NCBI GenBank assembly: GCA_022562085.1 | Contig: JADFPY010000012.1 | Location: 1,546-37,373, forward strand | Length of the DNA stretch: 35,828 bases | Reading direction: 5' to 3' | Source of the DNA: a candidate division KSB1 bacterium | GTDB taxonomy: Bacteria > Zhuqueibacterota > Zhuqueibacteria > Oceanimicrobiales > Oceanimicrobiaceae | Shown here: positions 23,176-31,765 of the stretch, piece after piece | Layout of the letters: every line of letters starts with the position of its first letter | How positions within the stretch are numbered: position 1 is the stretch's first letter | Program-made: the position numbers and the translations under genes | Notes under the pieces: generated by a model | Seen by the model: the letters and a program-made list of their open reading frames with translations, nothing else | What the model was told of the DNA's origin: nothing | Databases searched by the model: none

Positions 23176-25395
23176 TTACTCCTCCAACGTCCTCACTTCG
23201 ATCGTAGTCAACCGCAAGCGGTAGGAAAGTTCCCTCGCCATACCCAGGAGCATTTTTGAGGCCAGTAGCGATTCCTTTTTCACAAGATGCTGAAAATCGT
23301 CCACAGTCATATAAAGCAGCTCGGTTTCAGAGTCGGCGCGGACCGTTGCTGAGCGGGGCTGCTGTTCGAGGATGGCCATGTCGCCAAAAAAGACGCCCTC
23401 GCCAAATGTGGCCAGTCGGCGGGCACGGCCGTTTTGGGAAAGTTTGGCAATCACGCTTACTCCGCCGGAGAGAATGAAGTAAATTTTGTCCCCCGGATCG
23501 CCTTCCTGAAATACGATGTCGGATTTCTTAAATTGAAGAGGGTGCATATATTTTTTAACCTTTTGCAACTGCTTCGGTGTTAAGTCTTTGAAAATATCCA
23601 GGCTTTGCATGGTGATTTTTTCCGGCGGGATTTGTGTCGCTTCTAATTCTGTCTGAATTAAGACGTCTTCAGCCCACTCCTGTGCCAGGTCGGTATCCGG
23701 GAAAATATATGCCGGGCCAATCACCTCGATTACACCCACGTCTTGCATGAGTCTTTTCATGTGTTCTTTGTCCTCATCCCCGGGCATATCCAAATAGCTG
23801 ATTGCCAAAAAGTTGCCTTTCTCGTGAACGCGATCAACGATTTGTTTCAGGAGCTGCGCACCGGTGAGGTCGATGGTGTGTACACGCTTGAAGTCGAGAA
23901 TAATACAGAAACTGTCGAGGTTTTTTTCTAATTCTGCGAGCAGTTTGTCGCAGGTACCAAAAAAGAGCGAGCCGTTCAGCTCGTAAACTTTGATCAAGTG
24001 ACCTTTCTTCTCGAGGATTTCCGTGGCCGCGTGGCTGCGAACTTTTTTAGAGCGAATCAGGTCGCCGGTGTACATTCGGCGCACAATGTTCTTGCCGATT
24101 TGCTCTTTAATAAAAAGAAAAGCCGTAATGACCAAACCGATTAAAACCGCGATAATCAAATCAATAGCCACTGTAATTACCGTAACCGCGACGATAACAA
24201 GCAGATTTCCTAACGCGGATTTTTTTCGGGAAAGATTGATGCTTTCCGACTCAATCATTGAGACGGAGGTAATGAGAAGAATCCCTGCCAGCACCGACAT
24301 GGGAATCCATTGTACCATATTCCCCATAAAAAGAACAACAAGCAAAACGATGACACTGTTCACAACTCCTGCAAGAGGAGTTCGTGCACCCGCATTGACA
24401 TTGACCATGGTTGCGAGTGTCGAGCCTGCAACCGGCAGCCCGCCAAAAGCAGCAGAGGCGACATTCCCGATTCCCTGACCGAATAGTTCCTTGGTGCTGT
24501 TATGTTTGGATTTGGTAGCCATATCGGTGACCACGGAAGTTAACAATGTATCGATTGAAGCGAGAATGCTTAAGGTCAAGGCGGGAATAATTAAGGCAGT
24601 CAGTTTTGACACGGGGATTAGAGCGCTCACACTAAAGAAATTCATCACTTGTTTTGGGGTCGGAAAAGCGCTGGGGATATATCCGATGATTAAAGGGTTG
24701 TTTTCAATTTGCAGCAGGGAGGGATTAAAAAATTTTCCAATTGCGAAGTAGGCGGCGACGCCACATAGCAGTCCGACCAATGAACTTGGAACAGCTTTGG
24801 TTATTTTTTTTGCCGTCAACATCATAATGATGGTCACCGCGCCGACAATTAAAGTTTCATATCGAAAATCTGCACTCCCTGAAAAAATTGCCAGAAGATT
24901 CGTGTCTTCAGAAACGCCAAACAACGGCCGCAATTGCCCGAGAAAGATAATAATGGCAATACCATTCATGAAACCGGCGATGACCGGGTAAGGAATAAAT
25001 TTAATAAGTTTACCGCCGCCCACAGCTCCCATGATGAGCTGCAGTAATCCGGCCATTAAAATGGTCATGGAAACCAGGACTAAAATCACCATGACCTGGT
25101 TTTCACCCAAAGCGGCAATTTCCGGATCCTTTAACAGGGTAGCAATAATAGAGGTAACCATCACCGACATCGGCGCGGTGGGAACGGCAATTTGTCCGGG
25201 TGTGCCGCCAAAAATGCTGGTGAGAATGCCGGCAACGATAACGCCGTAAAGTCCGGTCAGTGCGCCCTGAGCAATGTATTCTTCACCGAGCGGCGCAAAC
25301 GCCACCACACCAAAGGCGATCGCCAGAGGCAGCGCAATTACGGATGTGGTGATACCCCCCATGATATCGCCTTTAAGGTTGGAAAAAAGTTTCAC
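23176..25395 (-). CDS. SulP anion transporter with STAS and cyclic-nucleotide-binding domains
   Basis: A 739-residue protein. The first ~430 residues are a SulP membrane domain (GDIMGGITTSVIALPLAIAF, then GTPGQIAVPTAPMSVM, then GIGNVASAAFGGLPVAGS). A STAS domain follows (about 450-580, with HTIDLTGAQLL), and residues ~602-739 are a CRP-like cyclic-nucleotide-binding domain ending in FFGDMAILEQQPRSATV. SulP proteins move sulfate, bicarbonate or other anions; the substrate is not readable here, though the form resembles bicarbonate-type transporters. The added cNMP domain implies gating by cyclic nucleotides (inference). It starts with GTG, with AAGGAGG ideally spaced upstream. Confidence 0.9.
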   Translation of the reverse strand: MKLFSNLKGDIMGGITTSVIALPLAIAFGVVAFAPLGEEYIAQGALTGLYGVIVAGILTSIFGGTPGQIAVPTAPMSVMVTSIIATLLKDPEIAALGENQVMVILVLVSMTILMAGLLQLIMGAVGGGKLIKFIPYPVIAGFMNGIAIIIFLGQLRPLFGVSEDTNLLAIFSGSADFRYETLIVGAVTIIMMLTAKKITKAVPSSLVGLLCGVAAYFAIGKFFNPSLLQIENNPLIIGYIPSAFPTPKQVMNFFSVSALIPVSKLTALIIPALTLSILASIDTLLTSVVTDMATKSKHNSTKELFGQGIGNVASAAFGGLPVAGSTLATMVNVNAGARTPLAGVVNSVIVLLVVLFMGNMVQWIPMSVLAGILLITSVSMIESESINLSRKKSALGNLLVIVAVTVITVAIDLIIAVLIGLVITAFLFIKEQIGKNIVRRMYTGDLIRSKKVRSHAATEILEKKGHLIKVYELNGSLFFGTCDKLLAELEKNLDSFCIILDFKRVHTIDLTGAQLLKQIVDRVHEKGNFLAISYLDMPGDEDKEHMKRLMQDVGVIEVIGPAYIFPDTDLAQEWAEDVLIQTELEATQIPPEKITMQSLDIFKDLTPKQLQKVKKYMHPLQFKKSDIVFQEGDPGDKIYFILSGGVSVIAKLSQNGRARRLATFGEGVFFGDMAILEQQPRSATVRADSETELLYMTVDDFQHLVKKESLLASKMLLGMARELSYRLRLTTIEVRTLEE

Positions 25396-25629
25396 CCGAT
25401 GATGCCTCCTTAAATTTTAAAACTTAATTAGCCGGATGTTGCGGCCGCAGGTGTGGTGCATAGCTTGTTTATAATATAGCAAATTTTTCAAAAGGTGCGG
25501 AAAGAGTCAAATCATAAATCTGTAGGGTATTGAATTATCGGTTGAAATTTGGCTAAAAAATGTTACATTGCACGCGGATTGAAGAATCACACTGATAAAA
25601 AACAAATTATATCTTAACTGGAGGTTTTA

Positions 25630-26592
25630 ATGTCTATCCTTTTTTTAGTATTTCGTTCACTGATAGTTTTTATGCTGATTGGAGCCGGTTCAAGTCGGGG
25701 TCAAATTATTTTTCAGGAAAAAGCCGCTTCGCCTTACTTAGTTGTCCTCGGTATTGCCCAGGACGGCGGGGTTCCTCAAGCGGGTACCAAGAAACATTCC
25801 GGTTGGGAAGACAACAGATTTAAACGACATGTTGTTTGTCTTGCTTTAGTTGACCCGGTGAGCAAAGAGCGCTGGATGTTCGAGGCAACCCCTGACTTCA
25901 GAAAGCAGCTTCACAATTTGGATAAAATAGCTCCGGTAGATGAAACGCCGGGGTTGATGGGCATTTTCCTGACCCATGCCCATATTGGGCATTACACCGG
26001 CCTTATGTTTCTCGGTCACGAATCAATGGGAGCGCAGGGCGTGCCTGTCTTTGCAATGCCCAAAATGTTTGAATATTTGAGCACGAACGGTCCCTGGGCT
26101 CAACTGGCTCGTTACAACAATATTGCTTTGAAAAAGCTAAAGCACGGCACTCAAATAAAGTTAAATGACCGTCTAAATGTAACGCCGTTCTTAGTGCCGC
26201 ATCGGCAGGAATATTCGGAAGTGGTTGGCTACCGAATTGATGGACCCAATCACTCCGTGCTTTTTATCCCCGATATAGACAGTTGGGAAGAGTGGGATGA
26301 TTGGGGCACTCGAATTGAGGAGATGATTGCCGAGGTCGATGTAGCTTATTTGGATGGATCTTTCTTTGCCAACGGTGAGATACCCGGCCGCGACATGTCC
26401 GGATTTCCGCATCCGTTTATCTCACATAGTATGAAGCGTTTTGCTTCTTTGCCTTTAAAAGAACGTCAGAAAGTTCGCTTCATTCATTTGAATCATACAA
26501 ACCCTGCTTTGATTCCCGGCAGTAAAGCTCGCCTTGAGATTGAGAAGAATGGTTTTCGAGTTGTAGAGGAAGGGGAGAGAGTTGAGCTATAG
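25630..26592 (+). CDS. Secreted PqqB-like metallo-beta-lactamase-fold protein
   Basis: A 320-residue protein with a hydrophobic N-terminus (SLIVFMLIGAGSS) suggesting export. VVLGIAQDGGVPQAG (38-52) is the strand-loop of PqqB-type proteins, THAHIGHYTGL (115-125) is the metal-binding loop, and H191, D215 and HLNHTNP (287-292) supply further ligands. The classic HxHxDH motif reads HAHIGH, so the usual Asp is Gly. No other pqq genes are nearby, so PQQ synthesis is unlikely; a periplasmic hydrolase or oxidase is possible. It has a good ribosome-binding site (GGAGG) 5 nt before the ATG and stands alone. Confidence 0.8.
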   Translation: MSILFLVFRSLIVFMLIGAGSSRGQIIFQEKAASPYLVVLGIAQDGGVPQAGTKKHSGWEDNRFKRHVVCLALVDPVSKERWMFEATPDFRKQLHNLDKIAPVDETPGLMGIFLTHAHIGHYTGLMFLGHESMGAQGVPVFAMPKMFEYLSTNGPWAQLARYNNIALKKLKHGTQIKLNDRLNVTPFLVPHRQEYSEVVGYRIDGPNHSVLFIPDIDSWEEWDDWGTRIEEMIAEVDVAYLDGSFFANGEIPGRDMSGFPHPFISHSMKRFASLPLKERQKVRFIHLNHTNPALIPGSKARLEIEKNGFRVVEEGERVEL

Positions 26593-26632
26593 TCTTTATC
26601 ACTACAATCGTAAAAAGCATCCTCGCAGTTTA

Positions 26633-26700
26633 CCCTGAGCCCGTCGAAGGGCTTCGGAATGGCGACTGAAAGCGTCGGGCTTCCCCTTCGGAATTGAGTC
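26633..26700. repeat. Intergenic hairpin repeat of the CCCTGAGCCCGTCGAAGGGC type
   Basis: GCCC-GTCGAA-GGGC forms a small hairpin (26639-26652) inside a motif seen as dispersed repeats in many bacterial genomes. A related half, GGGCTTCCCCTTCGGAATTG, follows. It lies between convergent genes, where it might act in termination. Confidence 0.5.
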
Positions 26701-26737
26701 GCTCTATAGCGCCTCCTACAAGCAGAACTATCCTGGC

Positions 26738-27457
26738 CTACAAATTTAGCTTCACACCGACCGTCGCATTCAAACCATTGAGAGAAGTATTTACTTCCTT
26801 AACTATAATATTATAACTGTAGTTAGTCGTCGGGACTAGTGTGGCAGTTAGTACCGGATAATTGCTAATCATATAACCAGCTTCCACAAAGAAGTTCATT
26901 TTGCGGGCGGAGAAGAGGTCTGCGCCGACAATGGGCTTAAATCCAAACTCTCTGAAAGTTTCTTCACCAGACTGTTTAAAACCGAACACAGTTTGACTAC
27001 TCGTCTTATCTCTGATAAAGACAACGCCAAAGCCGGCGCCAAAGTAAACTCGAATGCTGCTTCCTAGCTGACTCAAATAGTATTTTCCATCGAACATGAG
27101 GGTCCTCACCTGGATCTCTTGATTTTGTCTCTGGGGAATACGCATCCTCGGGTCAATAAAGCCGGCGAGGGGAGGAGGGGGGGTTATGGAAGCCTCTTCC
27201 GACCAATGAGTCACCTGTAAGCGGACGCCCAAATTTGTTGACAATTGGTATCCTACAAAGCCGCCAAGCAAAAAATTCCCCTCAAGCTTGTCAATATCGG
27301 TGCCATCGCTGTAGGTTACTTCATACCTCTCGTTTACTTCAGCCAGTACAGGCCTGTAAAAAGCGCCCATGCCGCCGATAGATAATTTTCCCTGGCCAAA
27401 TAGACTAAGCGGCATCAGTATGCTAATTGAAATCAGTGAAATAATTATTTTATTCAT
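26738..27457 (-). CDS. Outer-membrane beta-barrel protein
   Basis: A 239-residue secreted protein: signal peptide NKIIISLISISILMPLSLFG ending before QGKLSIGG, then alternating strands (GGFVGYQLSTNLGVRLQVTH, YFGAGFGVVFIRD, FFVEAGYMISNYPVLTATL) ending in NATVGVKLNL. This fits an 8-strand OMP_b-brl type barrel, with no enzyme motif. I chose the ATG preceded by GAGGGAGAG rather than the start 10 codons upstream, because the signal peptide begins there. Function unknown. Confidence 0.75.
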   Translation of the reverse strand: MNKIIISLISISILMPLSLFGQGKLSIGGMGAFYRPVLAEVNERYEVTYSDGTDIDKLEGNFLLGGFVGYQLSTNLGVRLQVTHWSEEASITPPPPLAGFIDPRMRIPQRQNQEIQVRTLMFDGKYYLSQLGSSIRVYFGAGFGVVFIRDKTSSQTVFGFKQSGEETFREFGFKPIVGADLFSARKMNFFVEAGYMISNYPVLTATLVPTTNYSYNIIVKEVNTSLNGLNATVGVKLNL

Positions 27458-27993
27458 GGCTCTCTCCCTCTTTACCTGAAAGTTCAAAAGTTGTACATTC
27501 TACAACGAAGGTTTGGTCGTCAAAAATGACTATAATCGCACGGTTGGTTTTCATCTTCCCTTCTTCTAATTTAATGAGAATTTAAACACTGTATTTTCTA
27601 ATAAGAGAAATTAACTTGCAATTTTCTCTCACTTTTCCTGGCACTGCATTCTGCCTTACATTAGATTATTCGGCCGAATGATTAAACAAAACAAGCCAAT
27701 TAGTCGGAATAAACCTGTGTTTTGTCATTGCTTTGATGACAGTAATTATTACAAATCAAAAAGGTTAAAGTTGTTTTCAATAGGGAAAGACATTTGAGTT
27801 TGTCAGGCCTAGTTACCTGAAAGTTCGATTATAAAAAACATTATATTATGCACCTGTGTCTTTACATGGTAGCCTGAGCGGGGAGACGAACTTCAAAAAG
27901 AAATTAATACCAAATTTGTCAAGAGAAATTTGGTATTAAGAGGTTACCTCCAAAACGCCAAGCCAGCTTGCGAAGTAGAAGAGGAGCCGGAAG
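27458..27993. other. Intergenic region with hairpin and direct repeat
   Basis: About 530 bp without a gene. It contains a 14-bp direct repeat TTACCTGAAAGTTC (27472-27485 and 27813-27826), an ATTCGGCCGAAT palindrome (27668-27679) and a long perfect hairpin at 27904-27939. The rest shows nothing I can name. Confidence 0.55.
27904..27939. repeat. Perfect 14-bp stem hairpin
   Basis: TTAATACCAAATTT pairs perfectly with AAATTTGGTATTAA around the 8-nt loop GTCAAGAG. There is no T-run on either side, so a Rho-independent terminator is unlikely. Such long AT stems may be ends of miniature elements. Confidence 0.7.
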
Positions 27994-28398
27994 TTAGCCC
28001 AACCTTAATTTCACTCTTGAATTGCAACTCACAGGAACCTCGGTTTTCCGTTTGTCTTTCATCCGGGCATGATAACTACCCATGTGCAATTTTTTAATTT
28101 CCTTGAGATAATTTAAGTTGATGATGGCAGACCGGTGCACACGAACAAAATCGTCAGGAGGGAGGTCGGCTTGCAACTGGTTTAAGCTCTGATTCAAAAG
28201 GGTTAGAAAACCCATAGTTAAGAACCTTTTAGGTTTGCTAACTATCTTATGCGGGCCCGTTAAACTCAACAACAGAAAGATCGAAGTTGCTATAAAGAAT
28301 GTAAAAATAAAACTTGCGGCTATTTGAAGCAGCCAATTTGAATGACTCAGACTGGAAAACAGAGATCCCAAAAACAGACTAATTATGATTATAGCCAC
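27994..28398 (-). CDS. Membrane-anchored LytTR protein, apparently truncated
   Basis: 134 residues: two hydrophobic helices (AIIIISLFLGSLFS and AASFIFTFFIATSIFLLLSL), then LNQSLNQLQADLPPDDFVRV and HRSAIINLNYLKEI, then a VPVSCNSR end. The latter is the C-terminal two-thirds of a LytTR DNA-binding domain. The first strands of LytTR (the usual GNYV segment) are missing, so this may be a decayed gene. The start is GTG with weak upstream support. It lies downstream of the hydrolase gene on the same strand, with no sensor kinase nearby. Confidence 0.6.
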   Translation of the reverse strand: MAIIIISLFLGSLFSSLSHSNWLLQIAASFIFTFFIATSIFLLLSLTGPHKIVSKPKRFLTMGFLTLLNQSLNQLQADLPPDDFVRVHRSAIINLNYLKEIKKLHMGSYHARMKDKRKTEVPVSCNSRVKLRLG

Positions 28399-28522
28399 AA
28401 GGAGCCTTTTAAGATCTCTCCAGTTGAGCGCACATTTTAACCGCTCGTTTAGTTTTTTTGGCGAAATTCATTTGGTTTGCAAAGTTTATATGTTTTTTTT
28501 TGCTATCCTCTATCTTCGAAAA

Positions 28523-29437
28523 TCAGCGCTCTAACCACAATTTCATTGTTTTCGTCACTAAATCAGCCGCGTCCTGCTGCACAAAATGCCCTGCTTCCGG
28601 GATGGTTACCAAAGTCAAATCCTTTTCCAGCCACTCCCAGGTGCCGTTGAGGGCGTGATGCAACAAGTACTGGTCTTGCAAACCGTGAAACATGAGCACC
28701 GGTGCTTTAACTTTTATTAATGGCGCAGCAGGTGCACTGATAGTTGTAGTGCCTGCGGATTGTCGCGGATAGTTTTGTTTGTAGTAGTTCAGCATCGCCT
28801 CAAAATCCGATCGTTTGAATGCTTCGACATATTTGGCTTTAGCATCCGGGTCCTTAACCCAAGCGGCGAGACCCTCGGCAGTTAACAATTTGTGTGCCCC
28901 TTCTTTTTGAAAATCACGGGCGTATTGGCTGTTCTTTTGCTGTTCTTCGTTCTGCGCCATCTCTCTCATCAGACCACGAGGATGCGGAAGATTCAAGATG
29001 ATTAGTTTTTCGGTCATTTGCGGAACATGCATTGCGAACTGCCAGGCGATGGCACCGCCCCAATCGTGTCCGACGATGACGGCTTGCTCTTCTCCCAAAT
29101 GTCGAATCACAGCGACCACATCACTCACCAGAAGCCGCATGGCATAATTTTCCTGGCCTTTGGGTTTATCACTGCGATTGTAACCGCGTAAATCCATGGC
29201 CACGACTTTGTGATTTTCAGAAAGTACCTCCATTTGGTGGCGCCAGGTGTACCAGAAATCCGGAAAGCCGTGCAGCATGACAACGAGCGGGCCCTCGCCT
29301 AAACTAACATAATGGATTTTTACTCCGTTGTTATCTGCGTAGTCGTGCTTGACGCGTTTTTCGAGATCTGAGTCATTTGCAAACGCGGCTGCCACAACAC
29401 CAATGCACAGAATGAGCTGCTGAAAAAATGTTTCCAT
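28523..29437 (-). CDS. Secreted alpha/beta-hydrolase, epoxide-hydrolase-like
   Basis: A 304-residue protein with a signal-like N-terminus ([15 protein letters not shown]). The alpha/beta fold carries the oxyanion motif [14 protein letters not shown], the nucleophile elbow VGHDWGGA with Asp125, a second acidic residue in [10 protein letters not shown] and the catalytic His in [10 protein letters not shown]. An Asp nucleophile in this context is typical of epoxide hydrolases, less often haloalkane or haloacetate dehalogenases (established). Substrate unknown. A periplasmic location is implied. Its neighbour upstream is a small frameshifted secreted protein. Confidence 0.85.
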   Translation of the reverse strand: METFFQQLILCIGVVAAAFANDSDLEKRVKHDYADNNGVKIHYVSLGEGPLVVMLHGFPDFWYTWRHQMEVLSENHKVVAMDLRGYNRSDKPKGQENYAMRLLVSDVVAVIRHLGEEQAVIVGHDWGGAIAWQFAMHVPQMTEKLIILNLPHPRGLMREMAQNEEQQKNSQYARDFQKEGAHKLLTAEGLAAWVKDPDAKAKYVEAFKRSDFEAMLNYYKQNYPRQSAGTTTISAPAAPLIKVKAPVLMFHGLQDQYLLHHALNGTWEWLEKDLTLVTIPEAGHFVQQDAADLVTKTMKLWLER

Positions 29438-29536
29438 AAGAACCTCCGTGGTATAAAAAAATCGTTGCGGAGATAGACGAATGATCCCCGCAACATACAG
29501 TCCTACCTGAAAAATTGGATCGAAAGAAAAGCCAAT

Positions 29537-30065
29537 TTACTCGGTTTTGCCTTTCGGGGTATAATCCTTCATGTTCTTTACTTTAACAGCGTCTGGAGCA
29601 AATTTGCTACCTAGAAAAAGTCCGCCGCTCACCGGCGTGTAGAGTTCGATGGCAATTTGAGAAATAGGTAAATTGGTCGCCTCAAAATGCTCTTTGTCCG
29701 AAAATGTAATGGAGGCAATTACCATAATCGGGCCCAAATCGTCAGGAACATCTTTTAAAGGAGTATATTCCTGCTCATCCGGGAAGAAGGCTTCCTGAAC
29801 ACCCTGGTGCATATCACTGTTGTACCAGTTTAAAACCGCTTTCTTGTTTTCGAACCAGGCGAATATACATTGTTTGCCGTCCGGAGTTTGTGCGGTTTCT
29901 ACGCCAATGCAGCCCTCAATTGTTTTCAGACCGCCAACCAGATCAGGGAAGCCTCTGCCATCTCTGTTAGGATGCCCCTCATCCTGGGAAAAACCGGTTT
30001 CCGTAAAAGTGAAAATGAGGGTGAGGCAAAAAAGGGGTGAACCAGGCTAATTTGAATCTTGACAT
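29537..30065 (-). pseudogene. Small secreted protein with a frameshift in its signal peptide
   Basis: A well-placed ATG (AAGGAGG upstream) opens MSRFKLAWFTPF, but this frame ends after 28 residues. The neighbouring frame continues from the CCCCTTTTTT run as CLTLIFTFTETGFSQDEG and then a soluble domain (GGLKTIEGCIGVETAQTPDG, later IAIELYTPVSGGLF), ending at 29537. Joined, they make a ~170-residue secreted protein with a normal signal peptide. A 1-nt indel in the homopolymer is the simplest reason for the break, real or from sequencing. I recognise no family. The intact part is open from an internal ATG at 29812. Confidence 0.7.
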
Positions 30066-30097
30066 TACAAATTCCTCCTTAATTTAGGATAAATAGA

Positions 30098-30220
30098 CTT
30101 CTGCAAAAACGACCTTTTATGTCATTTCGACCAACGGGAGAAATCTTTTTACGCATATAATTGAATTAAATAGATTTCTCGCTAACGCTCGAAATGACAA
30201 ATTAAGCTGTTTTGCAGAAG
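30098..30220. mobile_element. MITE-like element with palindromic repeat, copy 2
   Basis: A 123-bp element bounded by 11-bp terminal inverted repeats, CTTCTGCAAAA (30098-30108) and TTTTGCAGAAG (30210-30220). Inside, GTCATTTCGA (30121-30130) pairs with TCGAAATGAC (30189-30198), and GAGAAATCT pairs with AGATTTCTC. The inner part is the same family as the repeat at 4252-4310. It has no coding capacity and lies just upstream of the cytochrome gene. Confidence 0.7.
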
Positions 30221-30252
30221 CCTAAAGTCATTCAGTAATGGAGGTCTTTTAC

Positions 30253-30885
30253 ATGAAAAGATTTGCATCATTATTATTGATCGGGTCACTTTGTGTTGTG
30301 GCTTTGACGGCCGCAAGCAAAACTCAAAAAAAGATGTCCAGCACCAGCAATTTACGCGTGACCCAAATTGCCGGTAAAAAGCTGTTCCAGTTAAAGAGTT
30401 GTGTGGACTGCCACACTCTAGCCCGGAAAACCGAAGGTAAACTCACACCGGTGGCCAATAAGCGCGACGATGCCTGGTTTAGCGAGCATGTCGCAAAAGA
30501 ATCTCCGCTAGTTTTACAGGCGGCAAAGTCAAAACGGCGGCAAAAGCGGGTGCTTAAAAAAGAAGTTGCTGCACTCGATGATTTTCTTTATCAAAGCAAG
30601 CCAGAGGAAAAAAAGCAGATAGCCGGATTAACTGAGGATGTCTTCGGCGGCGCGTATCTTGTTTATCAAAACAACTGCATTAATTGCCATTCGATTGCCG
30701 GAGCCGGTAAAGAGATCGCACCTGACTTGACTCACATCGCTAAAGAGCATGGGGATAAAGAGTGGCTGATTAAGAATTTGATTAACCCCCAGCAGTTTGC
30801 GCCTGAATCTTTGATGCCTAAATTTGATAAGCTGCCTGAGGAGGATCTTGGAAAAATAGCCGAGTATCTCCTGACTTTAGAATAG
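30253..30885 (+). CDS. Dihaem c-type cytochrome
   Basis: A 210-residue exported protein: signal peptide (FASLLLIGSLCVVALTAAS), then two cytochrome c domains with CVDCH and CINCH haem-attachment motifs. In the second, LMPKF supplies a likely Met axial ligand, and the end EEDLGKIAEYLLTL is a typical cytochrome c C-terminal helix. The first domain has a charged KSKRRQKRVLKKE stretch and no obvious Met. Probable role: periplasmic electron carrier. I start at the ATG with GGAGGT upstream, five codons inside the longest frame. The next gene begins 4 nt after its stop. Confidence 0.88.
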   Translation: MKRFASLLLIGSLCVVALTAASKTQKKMSSTSNLRVTQIAGKKLFQLKSCVDCHTLARKTEGKLTPVANKRDDAWFSEHVAKESPLVLQAAKSKRRQKRVLKKEVAALDDFLYQSKPEEKKQIAGLTEDVFGGAYLVYQNNCINCHSIAGAGKEIAPDLTHIAKEHGDKEWLIKNLINPQQFAPESLMPKFDKLPEEDLGKIAEYLLTLE

Positions 30886-30889
30886 CTCA

Positions 30890-31753
30890 ATGCAAAAAAT
30901 TGGGCTGGCGACTTGCAGTAAACTACCGCAATTGACGGATGACGATCGACTTCTCCTTAATTCGCTAGGTCAGGCCGGCGTTTCAGTGCAGCCGGTCGTT
31001 TGGGATGACAGGGAGGCCAACTGGCAGGAATTCTCCTGTGTCGTCATCAGGTCTTGTTGGGATTACCACAATCGACTCGATGAGTTTTTAGATTGGGTTG
31101 ACTTGCTTGAAAAACAAAATATCCCTCTTTTAAATCCGCCCGATATTATCCGCTGGAACTGCAATAAACGCTATCTGCTCGACCTTGAAGCAAAAGACAT
31201 CCTGATTGTGCCAACCATTTTTCTTCAAAGCAATTCTACTGAAAATATTAACCAGCTTCTAAAAGACCATGACTGGCAGCGAGCCGTGATTAAACCGACT
31301 GTCTCCGCAACTGCGCATCAGACCTGGCTGACTTGTTTTGATAGTCCTGACTCCGATCAAACTAAACTTGAAAAAATGCTTACAGAGTTACCTGAAGTTA
31401 TGATTCAGGAATTTCTTAATGTGATTCGAATCGGCGGAGAATGGTCGTTTATATTTTTTGACGGGCGTTTTAGTCATGCGGTTGTAAAAAAGCCGCAGGC
31501 AGGTGATTTTCGGGTGCAGGATGATTTTGGCGGCACAGCGTTCCGGCAAGAACCTGGTCAACATTTGATCAAACAAGCCGAAGCGATTCTGCAGGCAATC
31601 GACGTAGTCCCGCTTTATGCTCGTGTTGATGGGATTGAAACTGACGGGAAGTTAATTCTAATGGAGCTTGAGCTGATTGAACCGGCGTTGTTTTTGGGAG
31701 TGGGTGAAGGGGCCTCGAACAGATTTGCTAAAGCAATAACTCAAAGGTTTTGA
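30890..31753 (+). CDS. ATP-grasp ligase-like protein
   Basis: 287 residues. An N-terminal segment with VVIRSCWDYHNRLDEFLDWV, then LLNPPDIIRWNCNKRYLLDL, then a nucleotide-binding strand RAVIKPTVSATAHQTW, then MIQEFLNVIRIGGEWSFIFF and finally metal-binding LILMELELIEPALFLG. This is the pattern of ATP-grasp ligases near glutathione-synthetase and DcsG-like proteins (established family resemblance). The substrate is unknown. It is nearly contiguous with the cytochrome gene (4-nt gap), so they are co-transcribed, though no functional link is obvious. Confidence 0.8.
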   Translation: MQKIGLATCSKLPQLTDDDRLLLNSLGQAGVSVQPVVWDDREANWQEFSCVVIRSCWDYHNRLDEFLDWVDLLEKQNIPLLNPPDIIRWNCNKRYLLDLEAKDILIVPTIFLQSNSTENINQLLKDHDWQRAVIKPTVSATAHQTWLTCFDSPDSDQTKLEKMLTELPEVMIQEFLNVIRIGGEWSFIFFDGRFSHAVVKKPQAGDFRVQDDFGGTAFRQEPGQHLIKQAEAILQAIDVVPLYARVDGIETDGKLILMELELIEPALFLGVGEGASNRFAKAITQRF

Positions 31754-31765
31754 GCCCTAAATTAG

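Noticed and set aside
29820-30050. Plus-strand open frame opposite the small secreted protein
   Set aside because: The reverse strand carries a coherent signal peptide and mature protein across the same bases, so this is a shadow.
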